Part shown: piece by piece, positions 1 to 10,800 of the stretch
Position numbering within the stretch: the stretch's first letter is position 1
How the letters are laid out: every line of letters starts with the position of its first letter
Source of the DNA: Zygnema cylindricum
Taxonomy: Eukaryota > Streptophyta > Zygnematophyceae > Zygnematales > Zygnemataceae
NCBI GenBank assembly: GCA_037447655.1
Contig: JBBHKE010000480.1
Location: 62,001-126,000, forward strand
Direction: 5' to 3'
Length of the DNA: 64,000 nt
Notes under the pieces: model-generated
Told to the model about the DNA's origin: nothing
Seen by the model: the letters and a program-made list of their open reading frames with translations, nothing else
The model's database searches: none
Translations under genes and position numbers: made by a program

Positions 1-48
1 TTTTTCTTTACTCTAATAATTTCTCAACGCTAATAACGATTCGCGGTG
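1..48. mobile_element. Right end of a TA-flanked MITE, cut by the window edge
   Basis: The sequence CTAATAACGATTCGCGGTG followed by TA is the right terminal inverted repeat of the short element family seen throughout the window. The left end lies outside the window. It has inserted at the outer edge of the foldback repeat that follows. Confidence 0.7.
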
Positions 49-312
49 TAGTTGTCAGAAATTGTACATTTGAAGTACAGTTTCGTACAAGCTACGTACA
101 TTTAAGTTCACATTTGACAGTCAACCCGTCGAACAAATTTGACTGGCGAACTATTGTAACGGCTGTTAAAAAAAGTGTCGCGCTTGCGAACGTCGACCGT
201 CATAAAAAAAAAACAATTCACACGGCCGGCACAGGTTTACTGTAGCAAAACTGCGGCATCCACATATAAATATAATGGCACTGTGAGAGCACACACACCG
301 ACATTTGACTTA

Positions 313-1093
313 GGGTATGTCCCCATGTACTTGTAACTTAGCGAACTTACTTTGTATTTTAGCGCGGATCCGCCGGACCCGGTTTTCAAGTGTCCCTATG
401 TCTGTAAGGACGAAATCGTAACTTACGCTTGTGACGATTGTATACGTCGACAATACCTGTGACGGTTGTCAACGTCTACAATCTGTGGTCGCACGTTATT
501 TTTTGGAACTGCTTGTGACGTCGCATGTCTTACCGTGACATTGTAGACGTACCGCCTTCCAGCCTGTGCCGTTTCACGGTTGAAGACGAGGCGCTTTGCC
601 TTTGCGTCTCCTGTCCGGTCGACGTGAAATGGCATCGGAATTTGAAGACCCCTGCAAAAAAAAAATCCGTATTGGACGAAAACGGACAAATCCAAACAAA
701 TTGTGTACTTTTCTTCGTCGTATTGAAACCCAAACGGACAAAACATAGCGAATTTTGTACTATTCTTTGTCCTTGGAAGTCGTATGAAAATTTTCGAAAA
801 TTACGGCACATGCGAATATATGTTCCTATTTGTTTATAGAAAATCCCTAGTTTTAAAACACATCGCGCATGTGTTTTAAAGAAAAAAGTTGAAGATGACG
901 TTTTTTGTCGTCAAAGTGGGTCGAAAAACACAAGACGACAAATTTTCGTACATATTTAAGTTTGAGGATGACACAAATTGTACTCTACAAATTTGCAATT
1001 CCTTCGTACGGTTGGAACTTAGGCAGTACGACGCTAAGTTTCGCAGGAAAACGACAGAAAAAAACCCTTACTTATGCACACGGGGACATACCC
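313..1093 (+). mobile_element. Harbinger-type MITE, copy 1 (TTA target duplication)
   Basis: The element begins GGGTATGTCCCCATGT and ends ACACGGGGACATACCC. TTA flanks it on both sides (310-312 and 1094-1096). A 3-bp TTA/TAA duplication with short inverted termini is the signature of the PIF/Harbinger superfamily. A second copy of similar length lies at 47323-48091 in the opposite orientation, and a solo end lies near 43.7 kb. A plus-strand frame from 525 starts MSYRDIV and includes VSCPVDVKWH and NLKTPAKKK. Copy 2 keeps the counterpart (MTFRDIV, VSCPIGVKWH, NLETPSKKK). No DDE transposase is visible, so it is non-autonomous. Confidence 0.8.
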
Positions 1094-1285
1094 TTAGCGG
1101 CAAAAATGGAATCTAATCGCGAACCGTTACACTGAACTTGGACACAAATTAAAGGACGACGTACAACATGTATAAACTCGCACGAAACGAAATAAATTTC
1201 GTACAAAATAAAAAAGCGTACCCGCGTATGAATATCGATGAAGGTAAAATGACGAGTCGTCACGCGCTACCAAATGAAGCAACAC

Positions 1286-1336
1286 TATTTACGAATCAAC
1301 ATTCCTACATTTAAAACGTTGATTCGTAAATAGTGT
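1286..1336. repeat. Perfect 19-bp inverted repeat (hairpin)
   Basis: ACACTATTTACGAATCAAC at 1286-1304 is followed about 13 bases later by its exact reverse complement ending at 1336. It lies in the foldback element between the nested MITE and the right arm. It could be the relic of a smaller palindromic element. No function can be assigned. Confidence 0.6.
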
Positions 1337-1802
1337 GGCTGAATAAATGTGAAGTACGTTTTCAATGTAGAGGTGTTGATTTTTTTTTATGACGGTCGAC
1401 TATCCCAAGCGCGACACTTTTTTAACCGCCGTTACAATATTTCGCCAATCAAATTTGTTCGACGGGTTGACCGTCAAATCTGGACTTAAAGGTACAAAGC
1501 TTGTACGAAAATGTACTTCAAATGTACAATTTCTGACAACTACCTACGCGCAGCAAAAATTGTCTCTGCGATCAGCAATTCCCTAGTAATATTATAAATA
1601 TTATTAATAGTATGTATGGTAATACACATCACCATACGTTACTGGTCAGTTAAAGATTTTTAAAGACCGTTCTTCGTCACTTCGAACCAGCAGTATTTAT
1701 TAGGTAAATATTATTAAATATAAACAATTAACCTTGAGTTCTTGAAAGAGTACAAACGTGCACAAATTGAAGGAAGCTAAAAACTATTCATACGGTATAG
1801 TA

Positions 1803-2339
1803 AACCGCGAATCGTTATTAGTGTCAATGTCACTAAGTTGGGTTCTTAAAATTTGATTTTTTTTCCTCAAATAGGATACATGATTTTAATTTTTCCTTGA
1901 CGTTAATTAAGGTACCGTACAAAATAGCGTAAAGAACGAAAGTACGATAATATCTAAATAGTGTGGTGTACGTTCGATGTCAGACCGTACATAAATGTAC
2001 CTTTTAAAGTGAAAATTCTACAAAAAATGAATTAACTCAGACGCGCACGCATAGGAACGTGCGCTCAAAAAATGGGATTATTCTGACACGTAAATTAGTC
2101 TGACATGTACGGATATTTAAATTTCACGACGGCGTACGATTTCTCATATTTTGTATGGATACATATATTAATGTATATAATCGTACGGAGAGTATTCCAT
2201 TTTTGTTGTTCCCAAATTAGCACAATGCCGAAATTAGAATGCACCTTTTAAAATAAAAATCAAATTCTTAATTAGCATCAATAACGGTAAATTTTCTTCA
2301 ACACTATTTAAACTTTGACACTAATAACGATTCGCGGTG
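1803..2339. mobile_element. TA-flanked MITE, long class (about 540 bp)
   Basis: The left terminus is TA + AACCGCGAATCGTTATTAG and the right terminus is CTAATAACGATTCGCGGTG + TA. Internal blocks (GTACCGTACAAAATAGCGT, GTCAGACCGTACATAAATG) recur in the same order at 49084-49641 and from 61838 onward, which defines a size class. No coding capacity is seen. Confidence 0.75.
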
Positions 2340-3150
2340 TAGTACAACAAGAAACAAATTTTGTGATGTACTCCTTTGTCTCTGGGTGGAGAATGAGTTC
2401 CTCAGATGTTAAAAAGCTACAGTACATAAAAACTTCTACAGTCAAAAGGTCCCCTAGTGTGATTAAAATCTTTGTCTTTACTCCTATTTTTTCCTTCAAG
2501 GGAAGCGGTTCCACCAATAATAAAGCTGCAAAAAACTGCAGGCGACGGTCAACAAATTTTGGAATTTTGATTGGGAATTCCGTCCGCAGACCGGGCCGTT
2601 AGCCTATAGTAACGGCCGTCAGACGGCCGGGCAAAAATGGCTTGTCGGCTTGTGCGAACGTGTCAGCTCAGTTTCTTAAGATCGTCACTATGTCGGTGCT
2701 GTCGCATTATGTCGGTGGTTTGGCAAATTTTGAATCTCATGGAAAGCTCCTGTAGTCTTTATTTTCAATCTCACGAACTGCCGGTTAAGTCAAAATGTTA
2801 TTTCGGCCGTCGGATTGTAAATCTCTCAAACGCGAACGGCTGTGAATTACGTTGGGAACTGGACGGCGGACCAAATAACCACCAAAAAAGGTGGCGAACC
2901 GGTTCTCAGCCAACACGTGGCAAAAATTGGCCAAGATTCCGCTAAATCGTTTGCAGTTTGCGACTTTGCACGCTGTTCTGGAATTATGACAGCTGGATGT
3001 CGGTGCCACAGGACAGACTGGCAGACTTGTGGTGACGGGCAACTGAAGGGTTGAACACTTGAACGCAATAAAAAGAATATTATAAATCGTACTAAACGGG
3101 TGCCAGGTTGTAAATATAATAATGTTTTTTTATTGGAATCAGATACGCAA
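2340..3150. other. Unassigned intergenic stretch
   Basis: There are several short overlapping reading frames on both strands (2315-2602, 2637-2945, 2847-3068), and none resembles a known family. The segment is richer in CG and GGC than its flanks. It contains a local inverted motif, GGGCCGTTAGCC...GGCCGTCAGACGGCCGGGC, around 2590-2630. I see no splice-supported gene. Confidence 0.4.
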
Positions 3151-3155
3151 GCGGG

Positions 3156-3198
<43 letters not shown>

Positions 3199-3223
3199 GG
3201 GTGTTCGATCCACTCTCACCGCA
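3151..3223 (+). tRNA. trnF-GAA: tRNA-Phe (anticodon GAA)
   Basis: The 73-nt sequence folds as a cloverleaf. The acceptor stem is GCGGGGA/TCACCGC, the D arm is GCTC...GAGC, the anticodon stem is TCAGA/TCTGA around loop CTGAAGA with anticodon GAA at 3184-3186, and the T loop is TTCGATC. It is nearly identical to the nuclear plant tRNA-Phe as I know it. The differences are in the T stem (GGGTG/CACTC instead of GCGTG/CACGC), which turns a C-G pair into a G-T wobble and keeps the stem. The G-A opposition in the acceptor stem is, to my knowledge, also present in plant tRNA-Phe. A TTTT lies just downstream as a possible Pol III terminator. Confidence 0.9.
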
Positions 3224-3346
3224 ATATTTTATATTTTAGGTTATAATCATAGCTCAGAAAGTAGGCGTTTTTATGGTAGGCCTTTGGTCGGCGCCTTTAT
3301 CGTAAGTTGTGTTATGGGCATTTCTTGTGATCTTCTTAGATCGCTA

Positions 3347-3561
3347 CACCGCCAATCGCTATTAGCGTAGAAGTTTCTTGAGCGTATATGAATAATTACA
3401 GTGGTGTACACTAATTAAGAATTTGAAAATTTTGAAAGAAATCGTCTACTCTAATTAGAAATTAGGGTAATTTTTTAATAGTATGGATAATTCTATTTGA
3501 GAATAAAAAAAAAAAAGCGGGACAGAATTAGCATACACTACGCTAATAGCGATTGACGGTG
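3347..3561. mobile_element. TA-flanked MITE (215 bp) with empty site known in the same window
   Basis: The termini are CACCGCCAATCGCTATTAGCG and CGCTAATAGCGATTGACGGTG, bounded by TA at 3345-3346 and 3562-3563. The host sequence GATCGC-TA ... TA-CTTTGATCAGAGATCGTCC is contiguous in the repeat-A copy at about 15205-15250 (GATCGTTACTTTCATCAACG). That copy therefore serves as an unoccupied site. This supports a TA target duplication, as in Tc1/mariner-type elements. Confidence 0.85.
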
Positions 3562-3610
3562 TACTTTGATCAGAGATCGTCCGAATCTGACGATATAAAT
3601 AAAAAAATTT

Positions 3611-4020
3611 GGTCCGAATGTTTTAATTGGTCCAATTTTTGGTCCGAATGTTTTAATTGGTCCAATTTTTTGTCCGAATGTTTTAATTGGTCCAATTTTT
3701 TGTCCGAATGTTTTAATTGGTTCAATTTTTTGTCCGAATGTTTTAATTGGTCCAATTTTTGGTCTGAATGTTTTAATTGGTCCAATTTTTGGTCCGCATG
3801 TTTTAATTGGTCCAATTTTTGGTCCGCATGTTTTAATTGGTCCAATTTTTGGTCCGCATGTTTTAATTGGTTCAATTTTTGGTCCGAATGTTTTAATTGG
3901 TCCAATTTTTGGTCCGAATGTTTTAATTGGTCCAATTTTTGGTCCGAATGTTTTAATTGGTCCAATTTTTGGTCCGAATGATTTAATTGGTCCAATTTTT
4001 GGTCCGAATGTTTTAATTGG
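3611..4020. repeat. 30-bp minisatellite, about 13.7 copies
   Basis: The unit is GGTCCGAATGTTTTAATTGG plus TCCAATTTTT. Successive units start every 30 bases with only point differences (GGT/TGT, CGAATG/CGCATG/TGAATG). Because 30 is divisible by 3 and the unit lacks stops in several frames, long artificial reading frames run through it on both strands. It lies inside repeat family A. Confidence 0.95.
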
Positions 4021-4135
4021 TCCGAATAGGTCCGAATACAATATGGGTCTTAAGGTCATATGGTATGTTTTGCGTACAATATGCATATTGTATGGGCCTA
4101 CTTTCACCTACTTTTGAACTATGGTTTTGTAATTC

Positions 4136-4526
4136 TTAGCATAGCTTTTTTACTCTGAGCTCTCACGACGCTTCCACACTTAGATCGTATCTTTTACGTA
4201 TTTAGTCAGAGCACACAACGTTCCAAGAATAATAGGACATAACACAAATTACACCAACGCACAAAATCCTCACTTAAACAAAGCGTATCATGATTGCTAA
4301 ATTGACAATCGACGCTAACACAAATCCCACAATGTAAAACCTAACAATCCCCCTCTCAATGTGGGAATTGTCGAACTGCCACCTCAACTCCAAAATAACG
4401 TAAACAAACTTACACTAAACAACAAAAGACAAACAAGACGGTCGCGCGACAGACACGCGACGACCGATTACAAATTTGAATCTATCAATCCCCCTCTCAA
4501 ACACCATGAGACATATGGATTTTTGT
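4136..4526. other. Unassigned intergenic stretch
   Basis: AT-rich sequence with no frame that I can support. AACCTAACAATCCCCCTCTCAA-like and TCTATCAATCCCCCTCTCAA-like blocks occur near 4338 and 4481, flanking a GTCGCGCGACAGACACGCGACGACC segment. This is a minor direct repeat. Confidence 0.35.
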
Positions 4527-5515
4527 CCATCCACCACTGCCCTAAATCATAACCACAATCAAATTGTTAAACAATAGGAGTGTAAAGCAAATTAAGTCGC
4601 AAAAAGTACCAAATTGTGATTAAAACAGGATAATAGGGTTATGTTTTTATTTGGGTGCAAAAAACGTAAAAGATATAATATGTATGTGAAATTGTGCTAG
4701 GGCATTTTCACCTAACCCCTATTTTCCTCCCCAAGCATGTTGGCATCTAGGTTGTGTATTTTTCCTTGGGAGGTCTTCATTGACTTATAACATGGAACTT
4801 AAAATGGGCAAGTCAAGAGGATTAAAGTAAAAGTTGAGCCGCAAAAGCTGCAAAATTTTACGTAATTTGGGGCACAAAAGCCGCAAAAAGTGCAACAAAA
4901 ATTTCAAAAAATCAAGTAGCAAAAGATATGACAAATTCATAAAGATGATACTGATGTATTGTACGAAATGCGGTTGCAAGAATTGCGTCCGAGCGTAGAG
5001 GGTATGTTATATTAGCATAGATATCTAGATGTGGATTCATAAACATGTGCAAAATGGGACATGAAATTTTCACCATCAACATTAATCACGGGGAAGTTTT
5101 ACGAGAAGTACCACATAAGCAAACCAGAGTTTCGACACACCATTCTCCAAAATAGGAAAGAATGTCATAACTTAACAAAAACAACACGCAACACAAAGAA
5201 TTTAAAGCATATGATTTGTGAATAGCTTGTGGGGTGTTTGATTCAACCAATGCATTATTCAAATAATCCCATTGTTGAGAGACAAAACTTTTATGTTTGA
5301 CTCCAAACAAATCCTGAAAATTCAACGGCCGCTCGGGTGTTATTGTGGGGATAACCTCTGAAAAGGGTTTGCAAAAGAAACAAAATAACACCAACGCACA
5401 TCAATCACTCGACCAAAGGTAAGAAATGATTGAGTTGTTAGCATGGGTCGACACAATAGCCGAGTAACGTCCTAGAATTTAATTAATGTTGATGAAAAGT
5501 AAAATTTATGTTTAG
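4527..5515 (-). pseudogene. CAP/PR-1 pseudogene, exon 1 and intron 1 block
   Basis: This block aligns in the same orientation with the intact CAP locus at about 54755-55760. The exon-1 counterpart (about 5293-5350, minus strand) reads PHNNTRAAVEFSGFVWSQT, close to PHNEARAAVGVSGLVWSQT of the intact gene. The splice donor is destroyed: ACAT is followed by AAAAGT instead of GTGAGT. About 60 bases upstream of the exon, including the likely acceptor, are missing. The left edge stops after about 12 bases of exon 2. It cannot encode a CAP domain. Confidence 0.8.
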
Positions 5516-5629
5516 TTAATGTTTTTTTGTGAGACAAGGCATAGACTGTTTCATGGAGTATATGCCGATAAATTTATACCACGATATGTCGGATATAAGT
5601 CGTGTTTCATTTTTTTTTCAAAAGCCCTC

Positions 5630-5710
5630 CCCCTCCCCCCCCCCCACGTGGCACTCCCCCAGCCGTCCGGGGAGGAGAGTGAGAAGGGGGGCGGGGAGGG
5701 GGGCGCTGAT
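5630..5710. repeat. C-run / G-run block at a rearrangement junction
   Basis: A run of C with few T (CCCTCCCCCTCCCCCCCCCC) is followed within about 40 bases by a G-rich run (GGGGGGCGGGGAGGGGGGCG). The two arms can pair, and each can form quadruplex or i-motif structure. It sits between the two oppositely oriented halves of the CAP pseudogene. On the minus strand it reads PPSPPPFSL, perhaps a remnant of a Pro-rich segment. Confidence 0.6.
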
Positions 5711-5737
5711 GTTCCGTACGATTTACCATCCACAATT

Positions 5738-6470
5738 TTTTTATAAGGGTTATGGTTTTGTGCCGATGTGTGCCATTGTCGTTTCATCATGGGTGAATGA
5801 GTTACAATATTACACTTATTCCAATAATTCTTGCATTACCGAGAAAGTATGTGGTCATTATACATATGTAAGAGGCGCCTAATTTTGAAGTGAGTCATTA
5901 AACTAAGGAGAATAATGCACAAGCCATCTACAAACCTCGATATCAACGAGGTACATAAAATTTTCAATAATATTTTGTAAATCCTTTTCTTTTTTTTGTG
6001 TTAGCGTCCATATTGCACGAAGGGGACGCTTTTTAAATCTTCATGAACATCGGACACTTGGTTTCCTGTACCATTTGCGCAACATATTGTAAGATTTGTT
6101 TTTAATGGACTTTGTACATTTGCCATTGACTACGTTTTTGTGTAGCTACTCCGACTTGTTTTGGCCTATTGCATAGCTCCCTTAGATTTGGTCTAGGATT
6201 TCAGATGGTCGATATATTATTCCCCTAAACTTATCCTGAAAAATCCTCAAGAAGTGCAAAAAACTGCACGTGAGGCATCGTTCCATTAATTCACCACGAC
6301 ATGTCAACACGCATGTTGTTTTTCACATCACATGTTGAAATGGTAGACAAGACACCATATTCCCATAGCAAAGGCAGATATGAATATTAAATTTTGCAAT
6401 GTGATTTGGTCAGATATGAGATATGCCTTTTCACAAACAAATGGTAAACCAATGTTATTTGAGGTTTGGA
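5738..6470 (+). pseudogene. CAP/PR-1 pseudogene, inverted exon 2 and intron 2 block
   Basis: Bases 5738-5872 translate as a CAP fragment with YKGYGFVPMC, SSWVNELQYYTYSNNSC and CGHYTYV, matching exon 2 of the gene at 54543-54760. The sequence to about 6470 is the reverse complement of that gene's intron 2 (about 53930-54540). The first 60-70 bases of exon 2 are absent. Relative to the exon-1 block at 4527-5515 this half is inverted, so the copy is rearranged as well as truncated. Confidence 0.82.
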
Positions 6471-6663
6471 TCATAACTTTGGAAAAACATTCGGATACAA
6501 TGTGAGTTACATGATGACAATATTGTTGTTTAAATCTTCCATTTTAGCCTCATTTGTATGTTAAGTTGTTAAATTTATTAAAAAATTTATTACCAGGTGT
6601 TGAAAACCCAAGTGTCATTGGAATGAAATTTGTAAAATTGTTTTCCAAGCAAAAATTCACTAA

Positions 6664-6770
6664 CACCGTGTATTGCTATTAGTGTTTATGTTTTTTTCGC
6701 CACTTAAAACATCTTTTTCCATACACAAATGTACAATTTCCGACTGGATTGAGGCGCTTCCCTTTGATTT
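6664..6770. mobile_element. Left end of a TA-flanked MITE (CTCCGTACACA class)
   Basis: CACCGTGTATTGCTATTAGTG is followed by TTTTTCGCCACTTAAAACATC, the subterminal block shared with the elements at 15743, 46443, 52096 and 59652. The right end is not found nearby, so this is a partial copy. Confidence 0.6.
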
Positions 6771-7887
6771 TCCGCGTCTCTCTTTGTCGCTTCTAGTGGG
6801 ATTGGATTATAAAGCTTTGCTAATGGCTATGACTAATCATTCCACTCTACATTTCACGCCTGTATAATAAACCACACCCCGCAATGTTTAGGCTTAACCT
6901 CCCTCATCCACATTTATTGGCTGTTTCGTTTGTTCTATTTAAGACACCATTGCGACTATCATGTCTGATGGGAGATTTTCATTTTGGCAAAGGACTTCAC
7001 ATATAATTCCTTCGTGTTGGATTGACAACGTGTTACTTTATTCTGCACCTATGTGTTATGGTGTACAGGTAATGTTTCGTGCGTGTACATCGCACAAGCT
7101 AAATTCCTTTTTTTTTTCATGTTTCCATCTCCTGAGGAGGAAGCGTTTGTTTGCTTTCGGAATGCCGTCTCATTCGCGCGTCTTCATCATTCGAGTCAAG
7201 GTCAAGACTACATAGGGGTCAAGAAGCTGGTTGCCGTATAAAAGTTAGGTAGTCACACTTTGATAGGTTAAAGTGAGGCTTCTAAAAAGCTGCAAGTTGG
7301 AAACAATGTATCCAGGCAATGTATCCTTTGTTGATCACGCAGAGGAAGTTTGGAGTTTAAGAGTTCAAGAGATTAACAGGGTGTTGTGTGAAGGGAGAAA
7401 ATTTTCAGTTAATTATATTTTCTTTTACCCATTATTTTATTCTCTTGTTGCCTCTTTTGTGTGGTGAATGCTATCGCTATTTTGGTGTTTTCTCTGTGTT
7501 AGTTGCATGAAATTACCGATCCTATCAGTTAGCACATCTTCAGAAAAGGTCGAAACAGAAACAAAAACGAAACGAGAGCATTAAAATCCTCAGGTTAATT
7601 TCAGTGAAACAAAAAATCCATTGAAAAACGATCCCTGCAATCCCGGACTCACGATTTTTTTAAGAATCAAAGTCGTCACCAAATACGCTATATAAAAACT
7701 CTTTGTGTCTCAAATTGCCACTAAATCGTGCTGTGGAACACCACAGGTCGTGTCAATCAAACTTTTCATCCTCATTTACAAGTCGATCCCAGGGATGATT
7801 TTTGCAAGAAAGGATTCAACGTAGGAAAGCTGTCCAAAACATATACCAATTCTTCCACAGACCGTATGATTCGGTCTATTACCCGAG
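6771..7887. other. Intergenic, 3' flank of AUG4
   Basis: Short frames at 6961-7215, 7053-7241 and 7273-7467 show no known domain and no paired splice signals. The interval holds the 3' side of AUG4 on the minus strand. I do not see a convincing poly(A) signal that I would assign. Confidence 0.35.
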
Positions 7888-10800
7888 TCAATAATTTGTC
7901 GATTCCGATGTCGAAACTTCATCCCACTTTTCATTGTAACCAACAGATTCTCGCCCTGTTTCTATATCCTGTACAAGATCCTCATAAATCGACTTTTGCA
8001 TTTCCAAGTGCTGCAAAAATGGGCCCTCCAAAGAAAAAGTCAGAGCCAAAAAAACGAGAGTACAGTAAAAGTATGTCCGATAATAAATTCATTCATTTTG
8101 TTGTCACAAAAACATTGAGGACAACATCTCAAGTTCTGATGCATGGAGTCAAAATGACCACAGATGGGAATATAGATACATAAGGGGTCTTAATATCCAG
8201 ACACAATATATCCAGGCAGACACCCAAAAAAAGAACGCATCACATTCGACAATTATGTAAAAGCAAACTACAAAGTTGAGAAAAGTCCTTGCACATCAAC
8301 GCAACATCAACGCAAAACAAAAAGTCCTACGCTTACAGTCAACGCTTCCTTGTATCTCCGCGCCAAGTCAGCAAATTCATATCCTAAACGTTCGTATTCC
8401 AAGACCCTCAGTTTCTGGACACCAGAATTACCGCGGCACGGAAAAGGTGGCTTTCAGTACAGCACTGTATCACTTATCCACAGAACACTGCCTTAAAAAA
8501 TGATTTATTTGTGCAGATTCAGGCTTTACAACTTCTCTGCCAAAAAAACCCTAAATAATTTTGAAAATGGCCCACAACTTACGCTACTATGCAAAGCCCC
8601 ATCAACAAAGTCAACATAACAAACAACAGAATTGTAGACCTGCATTGCTCTCCCTTTCTTCTGCAAAACCATTCACTTATCCCCTTTGCTTTCACTCACC
8701 CCTTTTGCCAGTGCAGTTGACAAATCTTGAATCTGTGCATTAAGATGCTTTCTGCAAGTCCAGAGGAGAACCGATAAACAAGCAACATAAGCCCCACAAA
8801 CTAGACGGAAGAGAATAATTGCAACAAAAGATTTTGACGCAAAGCTAATGAGGCATCCGTCATTATTGTGGAGGTCTTTCGACAAGACCTGTCGTTAAGC
8901 AGGTGTCCTTTTTGGAAAAAGTATGGCGACAGTTTATGCACAACACACACATTCTCAACTAAGTGCAGTGTGGAATCATTTCTACGTGAAACCTACTTGC
9001 GAAACAACATCATACGTCCTTTTCCTGATGTTCCAGACAGGCGCCAAAACGTTATCTTTTTCAAAAGTTCCCTTGAGAGGATGCCAAACGGTTGTGATTT
9101 CACACAGGCCTACTACAGATGCAGTGCAAAATTTCTTCAAAAAAGGTTTGCCAACGCCGACATGAGAAATATTTTTAGCAGAGATCTGCATCACCCACCT
9201 GTTTATCAACTGTTTAATTTTTCATCAGAACCAAATTCGACTTGACTCCAAACCAACCCGCATCCTCAATACGACTGACTCTCTGGTCATGTGTTATGTC
9301 AACAGCACCTCACAATTCGCAGAGCTGGCAGCGTTTCAACAGTGTACGTTTGTTCACGGATGCCTTTTTGAATATTTCTAAACCCCATCCAAAACCGCAA
9401 ATCGCCATTAGTAATGCAAGAAATGTTTTAGCGTGAATAGTTGTAGTTCTGGTCCGAATGACATGGACAATTGCGAACCAATAGAACCAAAAAACGATCA
9501 GAATTGCTGATGCTACTTTGTAACTAAAATAACTGGACCAAATTAGTGTTATTAACGGTAATAGGGATTCACGCTGTAGTCAATCCATATTTGTGCACGA
9601 GGAGGTAGTTCAACCTGTATAAACATGCCTGGCTTGCACACATGGATGATATGAATTGCACTCTCAAGTTCAAAATTATATTTCCACCTAGTCCAAACCA
9701 GCATCACCTTACAATCCAATAACCTCTAGGTAAAAAACATTTGCATTCACTAAAAAACCATAAAAAAGAGTTTAAAAACACCTTAGTTCTTTTTCAAAGC
9801 CGGCCGTCTTTTTGCATAATAGCTCCATCTTCATTTTTTCCTGCATAACTCCTCACCATCATGTGATAAGGACATTAAAACATCAAATGAACTGGATCAT
9901 AAATTCTCCAAATGGGCATAGTTCATTTTTTTCTCCTTTGCCAGAGGTCAATGATGAGATATTTGAGAACGGCATTGGTTTACTTAATGTCCAAGAAAGA
10001 GTATACTGGAGTATCTAGAATATCAGCAGTTCAATGTAAGTGCAGCAGCAGTATCATGTATAATTCTCCAAAAATGAGTGTGATTGACCTGAAAGTTCCT
10101 GTGTTCTGCTGTTTATCTTAAGCCCTACTCAGAGGCAAAACTTCCTAATAGCAGCACCTCCAGTCCTGCCAACAGGACACCAGTAATGAGGGGTACATTG
10201 TGGAATTCATTCAGCCATTCCAACCATGTGACGAAGTAAGTAAAACCAAAAACGTAGTTATTAAATTCATCCATTCAAAAAAATCAACTGAAATCATAAA
10301 ATCAGTTGACTCACATATTTCTGTCGTTGTTGTAATTTGTACTGCTCCACGATCTCTACCGTCAACATCAAAATTTGTGCTTGCTCCTGAAAATCATTCC
10401 CCACACAAGATGTCCATGAATCCTATGCAAAGACTTTCCTTTGCAATTTTTGGTTTGAGCAAAATGCACGCTCAATCAAATGCAATACAGGAAGATCCTT
10501 GGACATTTCAATTTTTACGAAATGATGAGACGATTCACATACAGCTTTTGCCAGCCACACCGCTGTTAGAGTTAGTGAATTATTAGGGTTAGTATTTCAT
10601 TAGAATTTACTACAATAAAGTATGTTCTATTGCGCGGCTCATTCTTGGTCACTTAACCAAATAGTGTTATTAATAAAAAAATATAATTTTGGGTCAAAAA
10701 AACTCTCGAACTAGAGTGATTAATTCTAATAGTGATGGCCAGTGTACCGAAACAAAAACTGATAACTTCTAAAGGTGATCTCCAGCATTCGCTGACCACC

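Larger units (their letters stand above)
51..1585. mobile_element. Foldback (long inverted-repeat) element with nested MITE
   Basis: Bases 51 to about 210 return as an inverted copy at about 1382-1540. Both arms contain a GTTGTCAGAAATTGTAC-type block, a CAACCCGTCGAACAAATTTG block and a CGCGCTTGCGAACGTCGACC block. A third copy of the left arm, in direct orientation, lies at about 61597-61836. That copy shares a further outer flank with 1540-1585 (GCAGAGAC...TTTTTGCTGCGCG), so the true element edge lies beyond the arms seen here. A Harbinger-type MITE is nested between the arms. No transposase reading frame is visible, so the class is unknown. Confidence 0.65.
3236..4135. repeat. Repeat family A, copy 1, interrupted by a MITE and a minisatellite
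   Basis: Blocks here (AAAGTAGGCGTTTTTATGG, GTTATGGGCATTTCTTGTG, TGATCTTCTTAGATCGCTA, CAATATGGGTCTTAAGG, CACCTACTTTTGAACTATG) recur in order at about 15005-15490. In this copy the GATCGCTA site is split by a TA-flanked MITE, and a 30-bp minisatellite has expanded before the CAATATGGG block. No protein is recognisable. Confidence 0.7.

Noticed and set aside
3611-4020. CRISPR array
   Set aside because: There are no unique spacers: the whole 30-bp unit repeats head to tail, and the genome is eukaryotic.
7728-8183. 151-codon plus-strand frame
   Set aside because: It is antisense to the AUG4 terminal exon (7888-8010) and shows no domain.
8673-8885. Membrane-protein frame on the minus strand
   Set aside because: It contains the AUG4 exon 8700-8751 in the same frame. 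The hydrophobic upstream part is most simply intron.
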